Shown here: piece by piece, positions 8,854 through 17,290 of the stretch
How the letters are laid out: every line of letters begins with the position of its first letter
How positions within the stretch are numbered: position 1 is the first letter of the stretch
Assembly (NCBI GenBank): GCA_012032345.1
Contig: JAAUQI010000024.1
Location: forward strand, 1 to 64,000
Origin: Leptolyngbyaceae cyanobacterium RM1_1_2
GTDB lineage: Bacteria; Cyanobacteriota; Cyanobacteriia; Phormidesmidales; Phormidesmidaceae
Length of the DNA stretch: 64,000 bases
Reading direction: 5' to 3'
Program-made: the position numbers and the translations under genes
The notes under the pieces: model-generated
Told to the model about the DNA's origin: nothing
Databases searched by the model: none
Seen by the model: only the letters and a program-made list of their open reading frames with translations

Positions 8854-9102
8854 ATGCTAATAATGGAGCCTGATTATCCTCATATTGTTTTGTCTTTTAC
8901 TTATCAAAATCATCGAATTGAGATCGAGCAAGGAGAAGATAACAATCAGGTTGTTTATTCAGCGTGGGCGAACTATGCGGCGGGCTGTGCAGTCGCTGTT
9001 CCCTGTGCATATTCCCGTGCTGAAGCAATTCGACAAGCCAAGCGTTGGGTTGAGCATCGAAACCATGGAAAGGACAGAGAGGATATTATCCAGCAGATCT
9101 GA
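8854..9102 (+). CDS. Small conserved-looking cyanobacterial protein
   Basis: 82 residues, no transmembrane segment, no named family that I can assign. The core (IVLSFTYQNHRIEIEQGED and a basic helix EAIRQAKRWVEH) looks like a folded beta-alpha domain and not a chance frame. A second ATG at codon 4 (MEPDY) is an equally plausible start. It lies 98 bases after sodB, beyond the hairpin. An overlapping frame in +2 is a shadow. Confidence 0.6.
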   Translation: MLIMEPDYPHIVLSFTYQNHRIEIEQGEDNNQVVYSAWANYAAGCAVAVPCAYSRAEAIRQAKRWVEHRNHGKDREDIIQQI

Positions 9103-9589
9103 CACTATATAGTTACACTGCAAGTTCTTGATGGGGACGGTTCTTAGATTGTGTTTGGTAGTTTTCAATATCAATTCGCTTTGAAGCTATCTGGGAGAGC
9201 AAAGCACTTTAGCCCTTCAACGAGGACTAGCAAAGCTCATACTGTACAGGCGCTACGTTGGTGTTGAAGAAATCTGTCGGTTTGGAGCAATGGGCAGTTA
9301 GAAGCCTTGGGGGGCAGAGCTGGCATAACCGTTGAAGCGATCGCCGTCAACTACAAAACTTGAGGCTGTTTGAATGAGGGAAAGTAGGAGAGGTGCGATC
9401 GCGGCAGTCAGAGTATGGTTGAAGCTATTTTGTTTTGGCTAGCGATCGCCTCTTATATCTGACTAGCGGTCGGGCTGGTGGCCTTCTGGCTCAGTGCAGG
9501 TTAGCCGAGACAATAGGGAGCGATCGGCTAATCACGGCGCTATCAATCTTGATTTAAACTGTTTGATAGCGTACTGTCTGCTTAAAACA
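9103..9589. other. About 490 bases without a gene
   Basis: No convincing reading frame, RNA or repeat is seen. It contains several HIP1-type GCGATCGC sites. It precedes a broken marR gene and may itself be eroded coding sequence, but nothing recognisable remains. Confidence 0.4.
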
Positions 9590-9928
9590 ATGTCTGTTCC
9601 CAACTTTTCAGCCTTAGATTCAGCTCCAGTTGCCCAGGCAAAGCGTGAACTTTTCATGCCCACAATGCGTGAACTGGTCAGAGCCTATCAGGCTTTTGCC
9701 GCTCACTCTGATAGCCATGTGCGCCAGCTCAATCTAACCCCCTCTCAGTTTGATGTGATCGCCACGCTAGGAGGCACCCAAGGTCTGAGTATGGGAGAAG
9801 TTGCCGAAAAAACCCTGGTGACAAAAGGCACTCTGACGGGCATTATCGATCGCTTAGAAAAGAAAAAGCTGGTGAGACAAGAAGTCCCCGCAGACAATCG
9901 CCGCAGTCTTACAATGCTCACTGGCTGA
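9590..9928 (+). pseudogene. MarR family regulator, truncated by deletion
   Basis: From ATG 9590 the product has 112 residues with a typical MarR winged helix: a leading helix (PTMRELVRAYQAFAAH), LNLTPSQFDVIATLG, GLSMGEVAEKT, and the recognition helix TLTGIIDRLEKKKLV followed by the start of the wing (PADNRRSLT). It then runs into TGA at 9926. About 40 residues are missing, including the C-terminal helices that complete the dimer interface in this family. The DNA continues directly, in another frame, into a dioxygenase gene that lacks its own beginning, so a deletion has joined two genes. An upstream GTG (9494) would extend the frame but adds non-MarR sequence. Confidence 0.85.
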
Positions 9929-10575
9929 CGACGACCCCCACGGTCGGCACTGCCACAGCGGCTGAAACCCTTCATGACTTCTATGGCTTTCCCGAGCAGC
10001 TCTATCAGCTCAGCTATGCGGCTCCCGGCAGTCTTACTCTGGCAGAGCAGGTCGCGAAACATCTACATGAAGCAGGTTTGGCGGTGCATCCTGACGCTGG
10101 CCGAGGTCTAGATCACGGAGCCTGGGAACCGCTAATGCTAATGTATCCTGCAGCCAAGATTCCGGTGACTCAGCTCTCACTCCAGCCTGCGCTAGGAGCC
10201 GCCTACCATCTGCGTTTGGGACAGGCGCTGGCCCCCTTGCGAGAAAACGTGCTGATTATCGGCAGCGGCTCGGCCACTCACAATCTAGGTGCTTTTAGCC
10301 GCGATCGCTTTAGTACAGGCTTTGATGCACCACCGACCGGTTGGGCGCAGGCATTTGACAATTGGCTGCAGGCAACACTTTTATCGGGCGACCTGGATGC
10401 GCTGCTTGACTATCGCCAGCACGCTCCTTTCGCGCTGAAAAGTCATCCCAGCGAAGAACACTTGCTGCCGCTGTTTGTAGCATTAGGGGCAGCCGGAAAA
10501 GGGGCAAGAAGTCACCAGCTCCACGCTAGCTTTACCTATGGCGTCCTCAGTATGGCTTCTTACTGCTTTGACTGA
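9916..10575 (+). pseudogene. DODA-type extradiol dioxygenase (LigB superfamily), 5' deleted
   Basis: Starting mid-gene at about 9916, a 219-codon frame reads AHWLTTTPTV, then FYGFPEQLYQLSYAAPGS, LDHGAWEPLMLMYP, VLIIGSGSATHNLG and ends in HASFTYGVLSMASYCFD. These are the successive blocks of the 4,5-DOPA/extradiol dioxygenase family (YgiD type). Of the four conserved His, the one in the N-terminal SHGSP motif is gone with about the first 40-50 residues; His in AHW, ATHN and QLHASF remain. There is no start codon at the junction. The enzyme should be inactive unless a translation start inside gives a partial protein. Confidence 0.85.
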
Positions 10576-10626
10576 TGGGTTAGTGTCCTGGTTGACGGAC
10601 AAAACTCTGGAGTCTTTGATTCTACT

Positions 10627-10704
10627 GTAGGCTGGGTGAAGCTTGGGCGCAACCCAGCGAAACCGCTGTTGGTGTTGGGTTTTACTTCGTTCCACTTAAC
10701 CTAC
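10627..10704. repeat. Imperfect inverted repeat of GTAGGYTRRGTG type
   Basis: The ends are GTAGGCTGGGTGAAGC and the complement of GTAGGTTAAGTGGAAC, with a GGGCGCAACCCAGCG and GTTGGTGTTGGG interior. It looks like the small cyanobacterial intergenic repeats with GTAGG(T/C)TGGGT ends. Only one copy is seen in this window. Confidence 0.55.
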
Positions 10705-10750
10705 GCGAGGAACTTTTGTCAGTCGATCAAATTAGTACCTGTAGTAAGAA

Positions 10751-10779
10751 GCTGAGGAAGCGATCGCGCCTTCCTCAGC
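10751..10779. terminator. 10-bp hairpin, possible bidirectional terminator
   Basis: GCTGAGGAAG at 10751-10760 pairs perfectly with 10770-10779; the loop holds part of a HIP1 site. It lies between the 3' ends of the dioxygenase remnant and a small leftward frame, so it is placed to end transcription from both sides. Only four T residues follow on the plus strand. Confidence 0.5.
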
Positions 10780-10787
10780 CTCAGATT

Positions 10788-10994
10788 TTAATCAAGTCGG
10801 CAGCGCTCGACTAAAATCACCATGACTTCGTTGGGCCGCCCAGTGGATACAGGACGGCTCCAGGCGCTGGCCTCGATGCTGCCTTTGGCGTGCAGCCGGT
10901 GAATCTCCTGACGCACACAGGGCAGACAGCCAAATATAATCAGCCGAATGTCTTCGTCAGGGCTAGGCGAATCGGTGCGATCGCACTCTCCCCC
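10788..10994 (-). pseudogene. Small conserved-looking protein lacking a start codon
   Basis: The minus strand is open from 10994 to the TAA at 10788-10790 and reads RTDSPSPDEDIRLIIFGC, then LPCVRQEIHRLHAKGS and a TGRPNEVMVIL segment. Charge pattern and codon use look like a real small soluble protein with a CLPC motif, and I believe related small proteins exist in other cyanobacteria, but I cannot confirm that here. No in-frame ATG, GTG or TTG precedes the conserved part; at the place where a start is expected the sequence is a HIP1 octamer (10978-10985). It is either a decayed gene or one using a rare start. The first possible start is a GTG inside the CLPCV motif. Confidence 0.5.
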
Positions 10995-11095
10995 TTATAC
11001 CAGTCACCCTAACTCACCTAGCACACCCATAGGCACGATTGCAGCATCTCTCGATGAAAAGTACTTGGCAGGAAGACCCTTAGCTGAATGATTTT

Positions 11096-12364
11096 ATGGC
11101 TCAAACTTTGCGATCGCTTCTCATTTGTTTTATTTTGATCAGCGGCTTGATCCTGAGTGGCTGTCAGCCAGCGGCTAATGGTGACATTGTGCGTCTCACC
11201 CTCTGGCAGGGGATCAGCCCGCCCAGCAACCGAGACGTGTTTCAAACCCTGGTACAGCGTTTCAACGCAGCCCATCCCCAGATTGAAATAGAATCACTCT
11301 ATGTCGGCCAGCCTGACCAGCAGATTCCCAAAATTCTTACCGCAGTTGTCGGCAACGCCGCCCCTGATTTGCTCTGGTATGTGCCCACCCTCACCGGACA
11401 GCTCGTTGAGCTGGAAGCCATTCAGCCTTTAGACGACTGGTGGCAGCGATCGCCCTTTCGAGATCAGCTCGACCCGGCCCTGACCGAAACCATGAGTTTG
11501 GAAGATCACATCTGGTCAGTTCCTTTTGCCACCAACAACGCCGCAGTTTTCTATCGTCCTAGTCTGTTCAAAGCCGCAGGCATTGAGCAAATTCCCCAAA
11601 CCTGGGAAGACTTTCGCGCCGCCGCCCAAAGGCTCACCCAGGATACCGACGATGACGGTCGCGCCGATCAGCACGGCATCTTTCTCTCTTTGGGTAAAGG
11701 AGAATGGACAGTCTTTGTCTGGCTGCCTTTTGTCTACAGCGCCGGGGGGCAGATCGCCGCTGGGACTCAGCCCGATTTAGTTAACTCAGGGGCGATCGCA
11801 GCGCTACAGCTAGGGGCAGATTTGGTGCGCTCTGGGTCTGCTGTTCTCTCGGCCCCAGAGCGCGGCTTTGAAATCGACAGCTTCATAGCCGGGAAAGTCG
11901 CTATGCAGGTAACTGGGCCTTGGACGCTGCCTCAGCTGCAAGATTCTGGCATTGACTTTGACGTATTTCCTTTTCCAGTCAGCGATCGCCCTGCTGCTGT
12001 TGTCGGCGGCGAAAGCTTTTTTCTCGGCAAAACTACCCCAGAGAAAACCCAGGCCGCTTACAAGTTTCTAGACTATGTTCTGAGTCCAGAATTTCAGCAG
12101 ACCTGGGCGCTCGAAACCGGATATCTGCCAGCTAACATCACAGTACGCAACAGCGACACCTACCAGCAATTTGTGCAAGACAACCCCAGCCTGCAGGTTT
12201 TTCTCAAACAGATGGACTGGGCGCGATCGCGTCCTATCATTCCTGGCTATACTTATCTTTCTGAAAACTTTGGCCGCGCCATCGAAGCCTCCCTCCTCGG
12301 CACCTCCCCAGAAGAAGCCCTAAAGCAATCCCAAAAACGACTACAGCTGATTCTGCAAGAATAA
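11096..12364 (+). CDS. ABC transporter substrate-binding lipoprotein, sugar type
   Basis: 422 residues. The N-terminus is a lipoprotein signal (LILSGC, Cys at about 22), followed by a two-lobed family 1 solute-binding fold of the UgpB/MalE kind: LTLWQGISPPS, FNAAHPQIEIE, APDLLWYVP, PQTWEDFRAAAQRL, and near the end the conserved NFGRAIEASLLG. It should catch a sugar or glycerol-phosphate-like ligand in the periplasm. No permease or ATPase gene is adjacent, so it is an orphan here; partners may be elsewhere in the genome. Translation likely starts at the ATG at 11096. Confidence 0.88.
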   Translation: MAQTLRSLLICFILISGLILSGCQPAANGDIVRLTLWQGISPPSNRDVFQTLVQRFNAAHPQIEIESLYVGQPDQQIPKILTAVVGNAAPDLLWYVPTLTGQLVELEAIQPLDDWWQRSPFRDQLDPALTETMSLEDHIWSVPFATNNAAVFYRPSLFKAAGIEQIPQTWEDFRAAAQRLTQDTDDDGRADQHGIFLSLGKGEWTVFVWLPFVYSAGGQIAAGTQPDLVNSGAIAALQLGADLVRSGSAVLSAPERGFEIDSFIAGKVAMQVTGPWTLPQLQDSGIDFDVFPFPVSDRPAAVVGGESFFLGKTTPEKTQAAYKFLDYVLSPEFQQTWALETGYLPANITVRNSDTYQQFVQDNPSLQVFLKQMDWARSRPIIPGYTYLSENFGRAIEASLLGTSPEEALKQSQKRLQLILQE

Positions 12365-12395
12365 ACACCCCACCCCTCCCACTCCCCCACTCCCC

Positions 12396-12722
12396 ATGCC
12401 CCGCCTAAAACTCTCCCTCTACCTCATTCCCATCTTTGGCTTCTTCCCGGCGCTGTGGACACTGCTTTTACAGCAGGGCGATCGCCGCGAGCAGTCCATT
12501 AGCAAGCTGTCAGTTGTTTTAGCCCTGAGCTGGCTGAGCGCCTATGTGCTGCTAGGCACCGGGGCAGCGGTTTCAGAAACGGCAGCGTTGCGACTGCTGA
12601 TAACCAGCAGCCTAGTGGGATCAGGTTATTTTTTGGTGAGCCTTTGGTTAATTTTGCGGCTGTGGCAGGGGAAATCGGTTAAGCTACCAGGGTTGAGTCA
12701 GCTCAGCGATCGCCTACCTTAA
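12396..12722 (+). CDS. Small integral membrane protein
   Basis: 108 residues with three predicted membrane spans (about 5-25, 40-60 and 69-90) and a charged loop GDRREQSISK after the first. It follows the binding protein by 31 bases and may share its transcript; the LytR-CpsA-Psr gene is 192 bases downstream. I do not recognise a named domain. The hydrophobic pattern and good codon use support a real gene. Confidence 0.65.
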   Translation: MPRLKLSLYLIPIFGFFPALWTLLLQQGDRREQSISKLSVVLALSWLSAYVLLGTGAAVSETAALRLLITSSLVGSGYFLVSLWLILRLWQGKSVKLPGLSQLSDRLP

Positions 12723-12914
12723 AAAGGTTTGTGTTTGCGATCGCCTGCCTGCGCTCTCAGAGCCAGTCTGGCAGCGATTTAGCGAGACCGATAGCAATCT
12801 GCGACAAAATTCCTGAAAGCCTGCTAACATGCTGCTAAAAATAAGCGGCAGCACCCACTGCTCAAGGCTATTTTCTTTTTACTTATTTTTCTCTCTGTCT
12901 GACTGAGGTAGCTT

Positions 12915-14300
12915 GTGCCGAGTTCTCAAAAGCCCCGTAAATTCACTGCTAACGCCGCTGCTAAAAAACACCGGAGAAGAATTCCAAGGTGGCTGGGTGT
13001 GAGTATTGTGCTGGCGGGGGTTGCTTCGTTTTCGGCCACGGCGGGAGCGCTGCTGGCAGTTTCGCTCTCAAGCACGCCACTGTTACAGAGTCAGCTCTCG
13101 GCTGAAGAAGCAGAAGTTTTCAGCGGTGACGATCCGATCTCAAGCGGCAACAATTTGCGACTGCCGCGTCTGACCCGCCCGGTCAATATTTTGGTGCTGG
13201 GCGTCAAAGTTCTCAGCACCGATTTAGAAAGTCCTCCGGTAGATGTTGAAGACTTAGGCTATCAGGCTCTGGTCAACTCCTTTGAAGGCTTGTCCGACAC
13301 AATGCTGCTGGTGCGCTTCAGCCCGGATACCGATCAGCTCGTGGTGCTTTCGATTCCCCGCGATACGCGGACTCGAATCGAAGGAGAAATGACCAAAATC
13401 AATGAGGCCAATCGAGACGGTGGCCCCGCCCTTAGCGCCCGCGTCATTAGTGAACTGCTAGGCGGTGTAGCAATCGATCGCTATGTGCGTATCAATGTGC
13501 AAGGGGTCGAAAAGCTGGTGGATGCGCTGGGAGGTGTTAAGGTCAACGTTCCCAAAGATATGAAGTACCAGGATGACAGTCAGCACCTTTACATCAATCT
13601 CAAGGCCGGGGAACAGCAGCTCGACGGCGATCAGGCCCTCCAGTTTCTGCGGTTTCGCTATGACGACTATGGAGATATTGGCCGCATACAGCGACAGCAG
13701 ATGCTGATGCGCTCTTTGGTTGAGCAAACCCTAAACCCGACTACGCTCGCTCGACTACCCAAGATTCTCTCCGTCATCCAAAACAACGTAGACACCAACC
13801 TCAGCGTCGAGGAGCTGCTAGCGCTGGTGGGCTACGCGGCTCAAACCAACCGCTCTAACGTACAGATGCTGATGCTGCCGGGAGACTTTAGCTCCCCAGA
13901 TGAGTACGACCTGAGCTATTGGCTACCGAACTATGCTGGCATTGACACCCTGGTTGAGCAATATTTAGGTCACGGAATTGGTCTATATCAGACAGCCCTA
14001 GATCCTTCTGATGTTCGCGTTGCCATTCAAGACAGCACCGAAGACGAAATAGCCGTTGAGTCCCTGGTAGACGCCCTGTACGATAGTGGCTACTCTAACC
14101 TGTTTGTCGATCGCAACATTAATGAAGTCCTAGATGTCACCCGCATAATTGCTCAGCAGGGAGATCTTGAGGGCGCTGAAACCCTGCACCGTTTTCTCGG
14201 TATTGGTGAAGTGCGAGTTGAGAGTACAGGCAATCTGGAGTCTGATATCACCATTCAGCTAGGGCAGGACTGGGTGACAGAACGCGGCAACCAGCTATAG
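12915..14300 (+). CDS. LytR-CpsA-Psr (LCP) family glycopolymer transferase
   Basis: 461 residues from a GTG start. A basic N-terminal tail, one membrane span (about 24-48) and then the LCP domain: DTMLLVRFSP, VVLSIPRDTRTRIEG, KINEANRDGG, a VQGVEKLVDALGGVKVNVP block and LQFLRFRYDDYGDIGRIQRQ. The Asp and Arg residues in these motifs bind the pyrophosphate-lipid donor and Mg in known members, which attach teichoic-acid-like or capsular polymers to the cell wall. A C-terminal LytR_C-like domain follows (about 365-455, VRVAIQDSTEDE). Its likely work here is to attach surface polysaccharide to peptidoglycan. The downstream gene starts 14 bases on. Confidence 0.93.
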   Translation: MPSSQKPRKFTANAAAKKHRRRIPRWLGVSIVLAGVASFSATAGALLAVSLSSTPLLQSQLSAEEAEVFSGDDPISSGNNLRLPRLTRPVNILVLGVKVLSTDLESPPVDVEDLGYQALVNSFEGLSDTMLLVRFSPDTDQLVVLSIPRDTRTRIEGEMTKINEANRDGGPALSARVISELLGGVAIDRYVRINVQGVEKLVDALGGVKVNVPKDMKYQDDSQHLYINLKAGEQQLDGDQALQFLRFRYDDYGDIGRIQRQQMLMRSLVEQTLNPTTLARLPKILSVIQNNVDTNLSVEELLALVGYAAQTNRSNVQMLMLPGDFSSPDEYDLSYWLPNYAGIDTLVEQYLGHGIGLYQTALDPSDVRVAIQDSTEDEIAVESLVDALYDSGYSNLFVDRNINEVLDVTRIIAQQGDLEGAETLHRFLGIGEVRVESTGNLESDITIQLGQDWVTERGNQL

Positions 14301-14314
14301 GGAATAGAGACGCT

Positions 14315-14854
14315 GTGCAGGCTCAAGTTTACCAGTTGGTGATTACGCTAGCTGACAGCGATCCTGCTGTTTGGCGGCGCTGCCAGGTACCCATCGACAT
14401 TTCCCTGGTGCGGCTGCACATAGTACTACAGGCTGCTATGGGCTGGCAAAATTCACACCAATACGAGTTTAAAATCGGCGGCGATCGCTATGGTGCCTCT
14501 GCTGCTGAGGGCGCTGCCAAAGACGAACAAGGGATTCACCTATCTGAACTGGCCGTTCAAGCAGAGCAGCAGTTTACCTATTTCTATGACTTTGGCGACG
14601 GCTGGCTACACTTAGTTTTGCTGGAGGCCGTTTTGCCCTTAGATCCCCAGCAGACTTATCCAGTTTGTTTGGGGGGAGAACAGGCTTGTCCACCCGAAGA
14701 CAGCGGTGGGATCTGGGGCTATGAAGAACTACTGGAGCGACTAAATGATCCTGAAGAGCCTGACTATCTGGAGCTGTGGAACTGGGTTGGCAGTGACTTC
14801 AATCCTGATGTTTTTGACTTAGAAGCGGCCAATCAGCGCCTGAGAGCTGCTTAA
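14315..14854 (+). CDS. Plasmid pRiA4b ORF-3 family protein
   Basis: 179 residues from a GTG. The sequence is a good match to the pRiA4b_ORF3-like fold: VYQLVITLADSDPAVWRR at the start, LHIVLQAAMGWQNSHQYEF (about 33-51), FTYFYDFGDGWLHLV (about 89-103) and CLGGEQACPPEDSGG then the Tyr/Asp-rich end. This family is found as passengers of IS1096-type elements and plasmids, but is also chromosomal; its function is unknown. It probably forms a transcription unit with the LCP gene upstream (14-base gap). No transposase is near it. Confidence 0.88.
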   Translation: MQAQVYQLVITLADSDPAVWRRCQVPIDISLVRLHIVLQAAMGWQNSHQYEFKIGGDRYGASAAEGAAKDEQGIHLSELAVQAEQQFTYFYDFGDGWLHLVLLEAVLPLDPQQTYPVCLGGEQACPPEDSGGIWGYEELLERLNDPEEPDYLELWNWVGSDFNPDVFDLEAANQRLRAA

Positions 14855-14904
14855 CAATTCTAAATTTTCTACACTAGAGGTGTAGTCTTGATGAGTGCCG
14901 ACCT

Positions 14905-15561
14905 ATGCTGCTCACGCCGGAACAGCGCAGTAAGCTAGATGTTTCTAGCGATATAAGTTTCTACGAAATTCCGCGCTTTGTCACCCACGTTGACGATGGC
15001 TTTATCGCGCAGCTCAGCGATCTCTACCGCGATCGCCTACGGCCACAGACCCGCATTTTAGACCTGATGAGCAGTTGGGTTTCGCACCTGCCCGATGAGA
15101 TTTCCTTTGCCTGGGTTGAGGGGCATGGCATGAATGCCGCAGAGCTGGCTAAAAACCCCCGGCTCGACCACTACTTTGTGCAAAATCTGAACGAGTCTCA
15201 GAGCTTACCCTTAGAAGACCAGTCTTTTGATGCGGTGCTCAATACCGTCTCAGTGCAGTACCTGCAGTATCCTGAAAAAGTATTTGCTGAGATTTACCGC
15301 GTCCTTAAGCCGGGCGGTATTGCCATCATCAGCTTTTCAAACCGCATGTTTTACCAAAAGGCGATCGCGGCCTGGCGTGACAACAGCGAAGCAGGCCGGG
15401 TCGAACTGGTGAAGCGCTATTTTCACTCAGTTCCAGGCTTTAGCACACCCGAGGTGATTGAGCGAACTTCTACGCTGCCGAGCTTTCTACAAATGCTGGG
15501 AGTTGGCAGCGGCGATCCCTTCTATGGGGTTATTGCCGAGCGTCTAGAACCGCTAGTCTAA
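14905..15561 (+). CDS. Class I SAM-dependent methyltransferase (type 11)
   Basis: 218 residues. A Rossmann methyltransferase core: motif I is RILDLMSSW (about 49-57), which is atypical because it lacks the Gly-rich loop; motif II/III is SFDAVLNTVSVQYL (about 106-119), and motif IV is YRVLKPGGIAIISFSNRMF (about 130-148). The acceptor is unknown. The final bases overlap the stop of a convergent pentapeptide gene by 4 bp. A small CTACAC/GTGTAG hairpin lies just ahead of the start (14869-14885). Confidence 0.85.
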   Translation: MLLTPEQRSKLDVSSDISFYEIPRFVTHVDDGFIAQLSDLYRDRLRPQTRILDLMSSWVSHLPDEISFAWVEGHGMNAAELAKNPRLDHYFVQNLNESQSLPLEDQSFDAVLNTVSVQYLQYPEKVFAEIYRVLKPGGIAIISFSNRMFYQKAIAAWRDNSEAGRVELVKRYFHSVPGFSTPEVIERTSTLPSFLQMLGVGSGDPFYGVIAERLEPLV

Positions 15562-16598
15562 TCGTGCTGACTGCCATCGGGTAAAATGGCCCCTTTAAGG
15601 CGAGCGCCTTTGAGGTTGGCTTCTGACAAATTAGTGTCGCTGAGATTGGCATAGCGCAGATCTGCATCTCTAAAATTAGCGCCTCTGAGGTTTGCCATTC
15701 TAAGATTTGCCCGCTTGAGGCTGGCATTGGATAAATCCGCGCTGTCAAGCATCGCTTCTCGCAAATCGGTCTCAGCCAGGTTGGCATCGGTCAGGTTCGC
15801 CTGGTGCAGGTTGGTACCAATGAGATTGCCGCCAAATAGGGTCGCCCCTGTGAGGTTAGCTGCTCGCAAATTTGCCGTGCAGAGATTAGCAATGCTCAGA
15901 TTGGCAAAATGTAAGTCTGCCTCACACAGGGTAGTTCCTACCAGGTTGGCTAGGGCAAAACTGCCCAAGCTCAAGTTTGCCTGGTGGGCGATCGCATCTT
16001 GAAAGTTACTCTGAATGCAGTGAGCCTCCCGCAGGTCGGCCCGGGTCAGGTTGGCCTGTTTGAGATTTGCCCCCTGAAAATTGGCGGTATAAAATATCCC
16101 CCCGGTCAGGTCTGCCTGCTGTAGATCGCTTTCGGTAAAGTCTGCCATAGAGCAGTCGGCTTCACGCAGACAGCTCTGACTCAGGTTAGCTCCAATCAGG
16201 CTAGCTTCGCGTAGATTAACGGCGGTGAGTGCTGCCATTGATAGCACAGCAGCATCCAACGCCGCCCGCTGCAGATTGGCCTGAGCTAAACAAGCCTCCC
16301 GCAGGTCTGCTCCAACCAAGTTGGCCTCAGACAAATCGGCTTGGGTAAAATCGGCGGTGTACAGCAGAGCCTCTTTTAAGTTGGCCTGATGCAGATTAGT
16401 ACCGCGCAGATCAACCATGCAGCAGTCAGCATGGCTTAAATCAATCTGATTCAGGTCGGCTTTGGCTAAAACAGCGCCTCTGAGATCGAGGGGCATGAGC
16501 GAAGCCGGCTTGGGTAGCAGTGGGGCGAACTGCGATCGCCAATCGTTCCAGACAGAAACCCCCTGCCTCAAAAATTCTAAATACTGCTGTTTTGACAT
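15558..16598 (-). CDS. Cytoplasmic pentapeptide-repeat protein
   Basis: 346 residues. After about 40 residues (SVWNDWRSQFAPLLPKPASL) the whole protein is A(D/N)LxX pentapeptides, over 50 in a row, which would fold into a long right-handed beta helix. Cys and Met are frequent at the variable positions (CCMVDL, CSMADF, CLREAD). There is no signal peptide, unlike the copy at 3143-3874. The ending KGAILPDGS-x-HD resembles the other copy, so the two share a C-cap. Functions of the family range from DNA mimicry to unknown; none can be chosen here. Confidence 0.88.
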   Translation of the reverse strand: MSKQQYLEFLRQGVSVWNDWRSQFAPLLPKPASLMPLDLRGAVLAKADLNQIDLSHADCCMVDLRGTNLHQANLKEALLYTADFTQADLSEANLVGADLREACLAQANLQRAALDAAVLSMAALTAVNLREASLIGANLSQSCLREADCSMADFTESDLQQADLTGGIFYTANFQGANLKQANLTRADLREAHCIQSNFQDAIAHQANLSLGSFALANLVGTTLCEADLHFANLSIANLCTANLRAANLTGATLFGGNLIGTNLHQANLTDANLAETDLREAMLDSADLSNASLKRANLRMANLRGANFRDADLRYANLSDTNLSEANLKGARLKGAILPDGSQHD

Positions 16599-17011
16599 GA
16601 TATTTGCATTGGGAAACCCTGAGGACTGGCATCAGTCAGGCCCTAGAGCCTACCTAAGATTGCCCAGTCGCAAAAGCAAAAGCCCGTGTTTTTTGGGTTA
16701 ACCAGGTTGTGAAGTATCCGTGATGTTACAAGCTAAACTTTCAGCCTGCTGCTTGATTTTGAACCGCCTGAACTTTTTGCATTTCTAAATAGCGACGTAG
16801 ATATTTCATGACAGTTACTGTGACAGTTAAGAAAACTGCCTTGATCAGCCAGAAAAATGCAGAATAGTAAAGAGGCGATCGCCCGTGGCAAATTTGGCTG
16901 TCGGTTTTGATCATTGCTCATAAAGAGTTTAATGCCTCTAAACGTCAGCCGCGTTAACTACTGACGTAGCATTTCAAGGTTTTCGCTGATGGTGCCTGCT
17001 CGTAAAAAGCT
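16599..17011. other. 413-base gap, no gene recognised
   Basis: It contains the promoter side of the pentapeptide gene and of the next small gene. A 62-codon minus-strand frame at 16733-16921 has no family-like character. No RNA gene or repeat is seen. Confidence 0.35.
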
Positions 17012-17290
17012 ATGACTCTTCCGTTGATTCTTGCGATTGTCATTTTAGTTAGCGTTTTTTTCTGGCTGCGATCGCGCCGTTCTGGGCGCAGTCTCTATCA
17101 GACACCTCGTTCCACCTCTAAGTCTGCTCTACAGCGGCAGACCCGACGAGAACTGCTGCGCTTGACAAACGGTAATCAAGCAGTGGCTCAGCGACTAGTT
17201 GAGCGAGTACGGGAGCAACATCCAGATCGTTCTGAACAGTGGTGCTGGGAGAAAGCTATTTATGATATTCAACGCGATCGCCGAGCTTGA
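17012..17290 (+). CDS. Small single-span membrane protein
   Basis: 92 residues: one N-terminal membrane span (about 2-20, PLILAIVILVSVFFWL), a basic Ser-rich linker (RSRRSGRSLYQTPRSTSKS) and a helical cytoplasmic tail with RRELLRLTNGNQAVAQRLVERV and a WCWEKAIYDIQRDRR end. The type is common in cyanobacteria and has no assigned role. The positive-inside rule places the C-terminal domain in the cytoplasm. It stands alone. Confidence 0.75.
   Translation: MTLPLILAIVILVSVFFWLRSRRSGRSLYQTPRSTSKSALQRQTRRELLRLTNGNQAVAQRLVERVREQHPDRSEQWCWEKAIYDIQRDRRA

Noticed and set aside
9494-9589. GTG-started extension of the MarR frame
   Set aside because: The added residues do not look like a MarR N-terminus; ATG 9590 starts right before the normal helix.
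14315-14854. pRiA4b ORF3 protein as evidence of a mobile element
   Set aside because: Although the family accompanies IS1096-like elements, no transposase, ends or duplications are near; it is treated as a chromosomal gene.
15715-16002. 95-codon basic plus-strand frame inside the pentapeptide gene
   Set aside because: It is a product of the repeat structure on the other strand; repetitive Ser/Arg/Leu pattern.
16733-16921. 62-codon minus-strand frame
   Set aside because: No domain, no ribosome site and a Ser-rich random composition.
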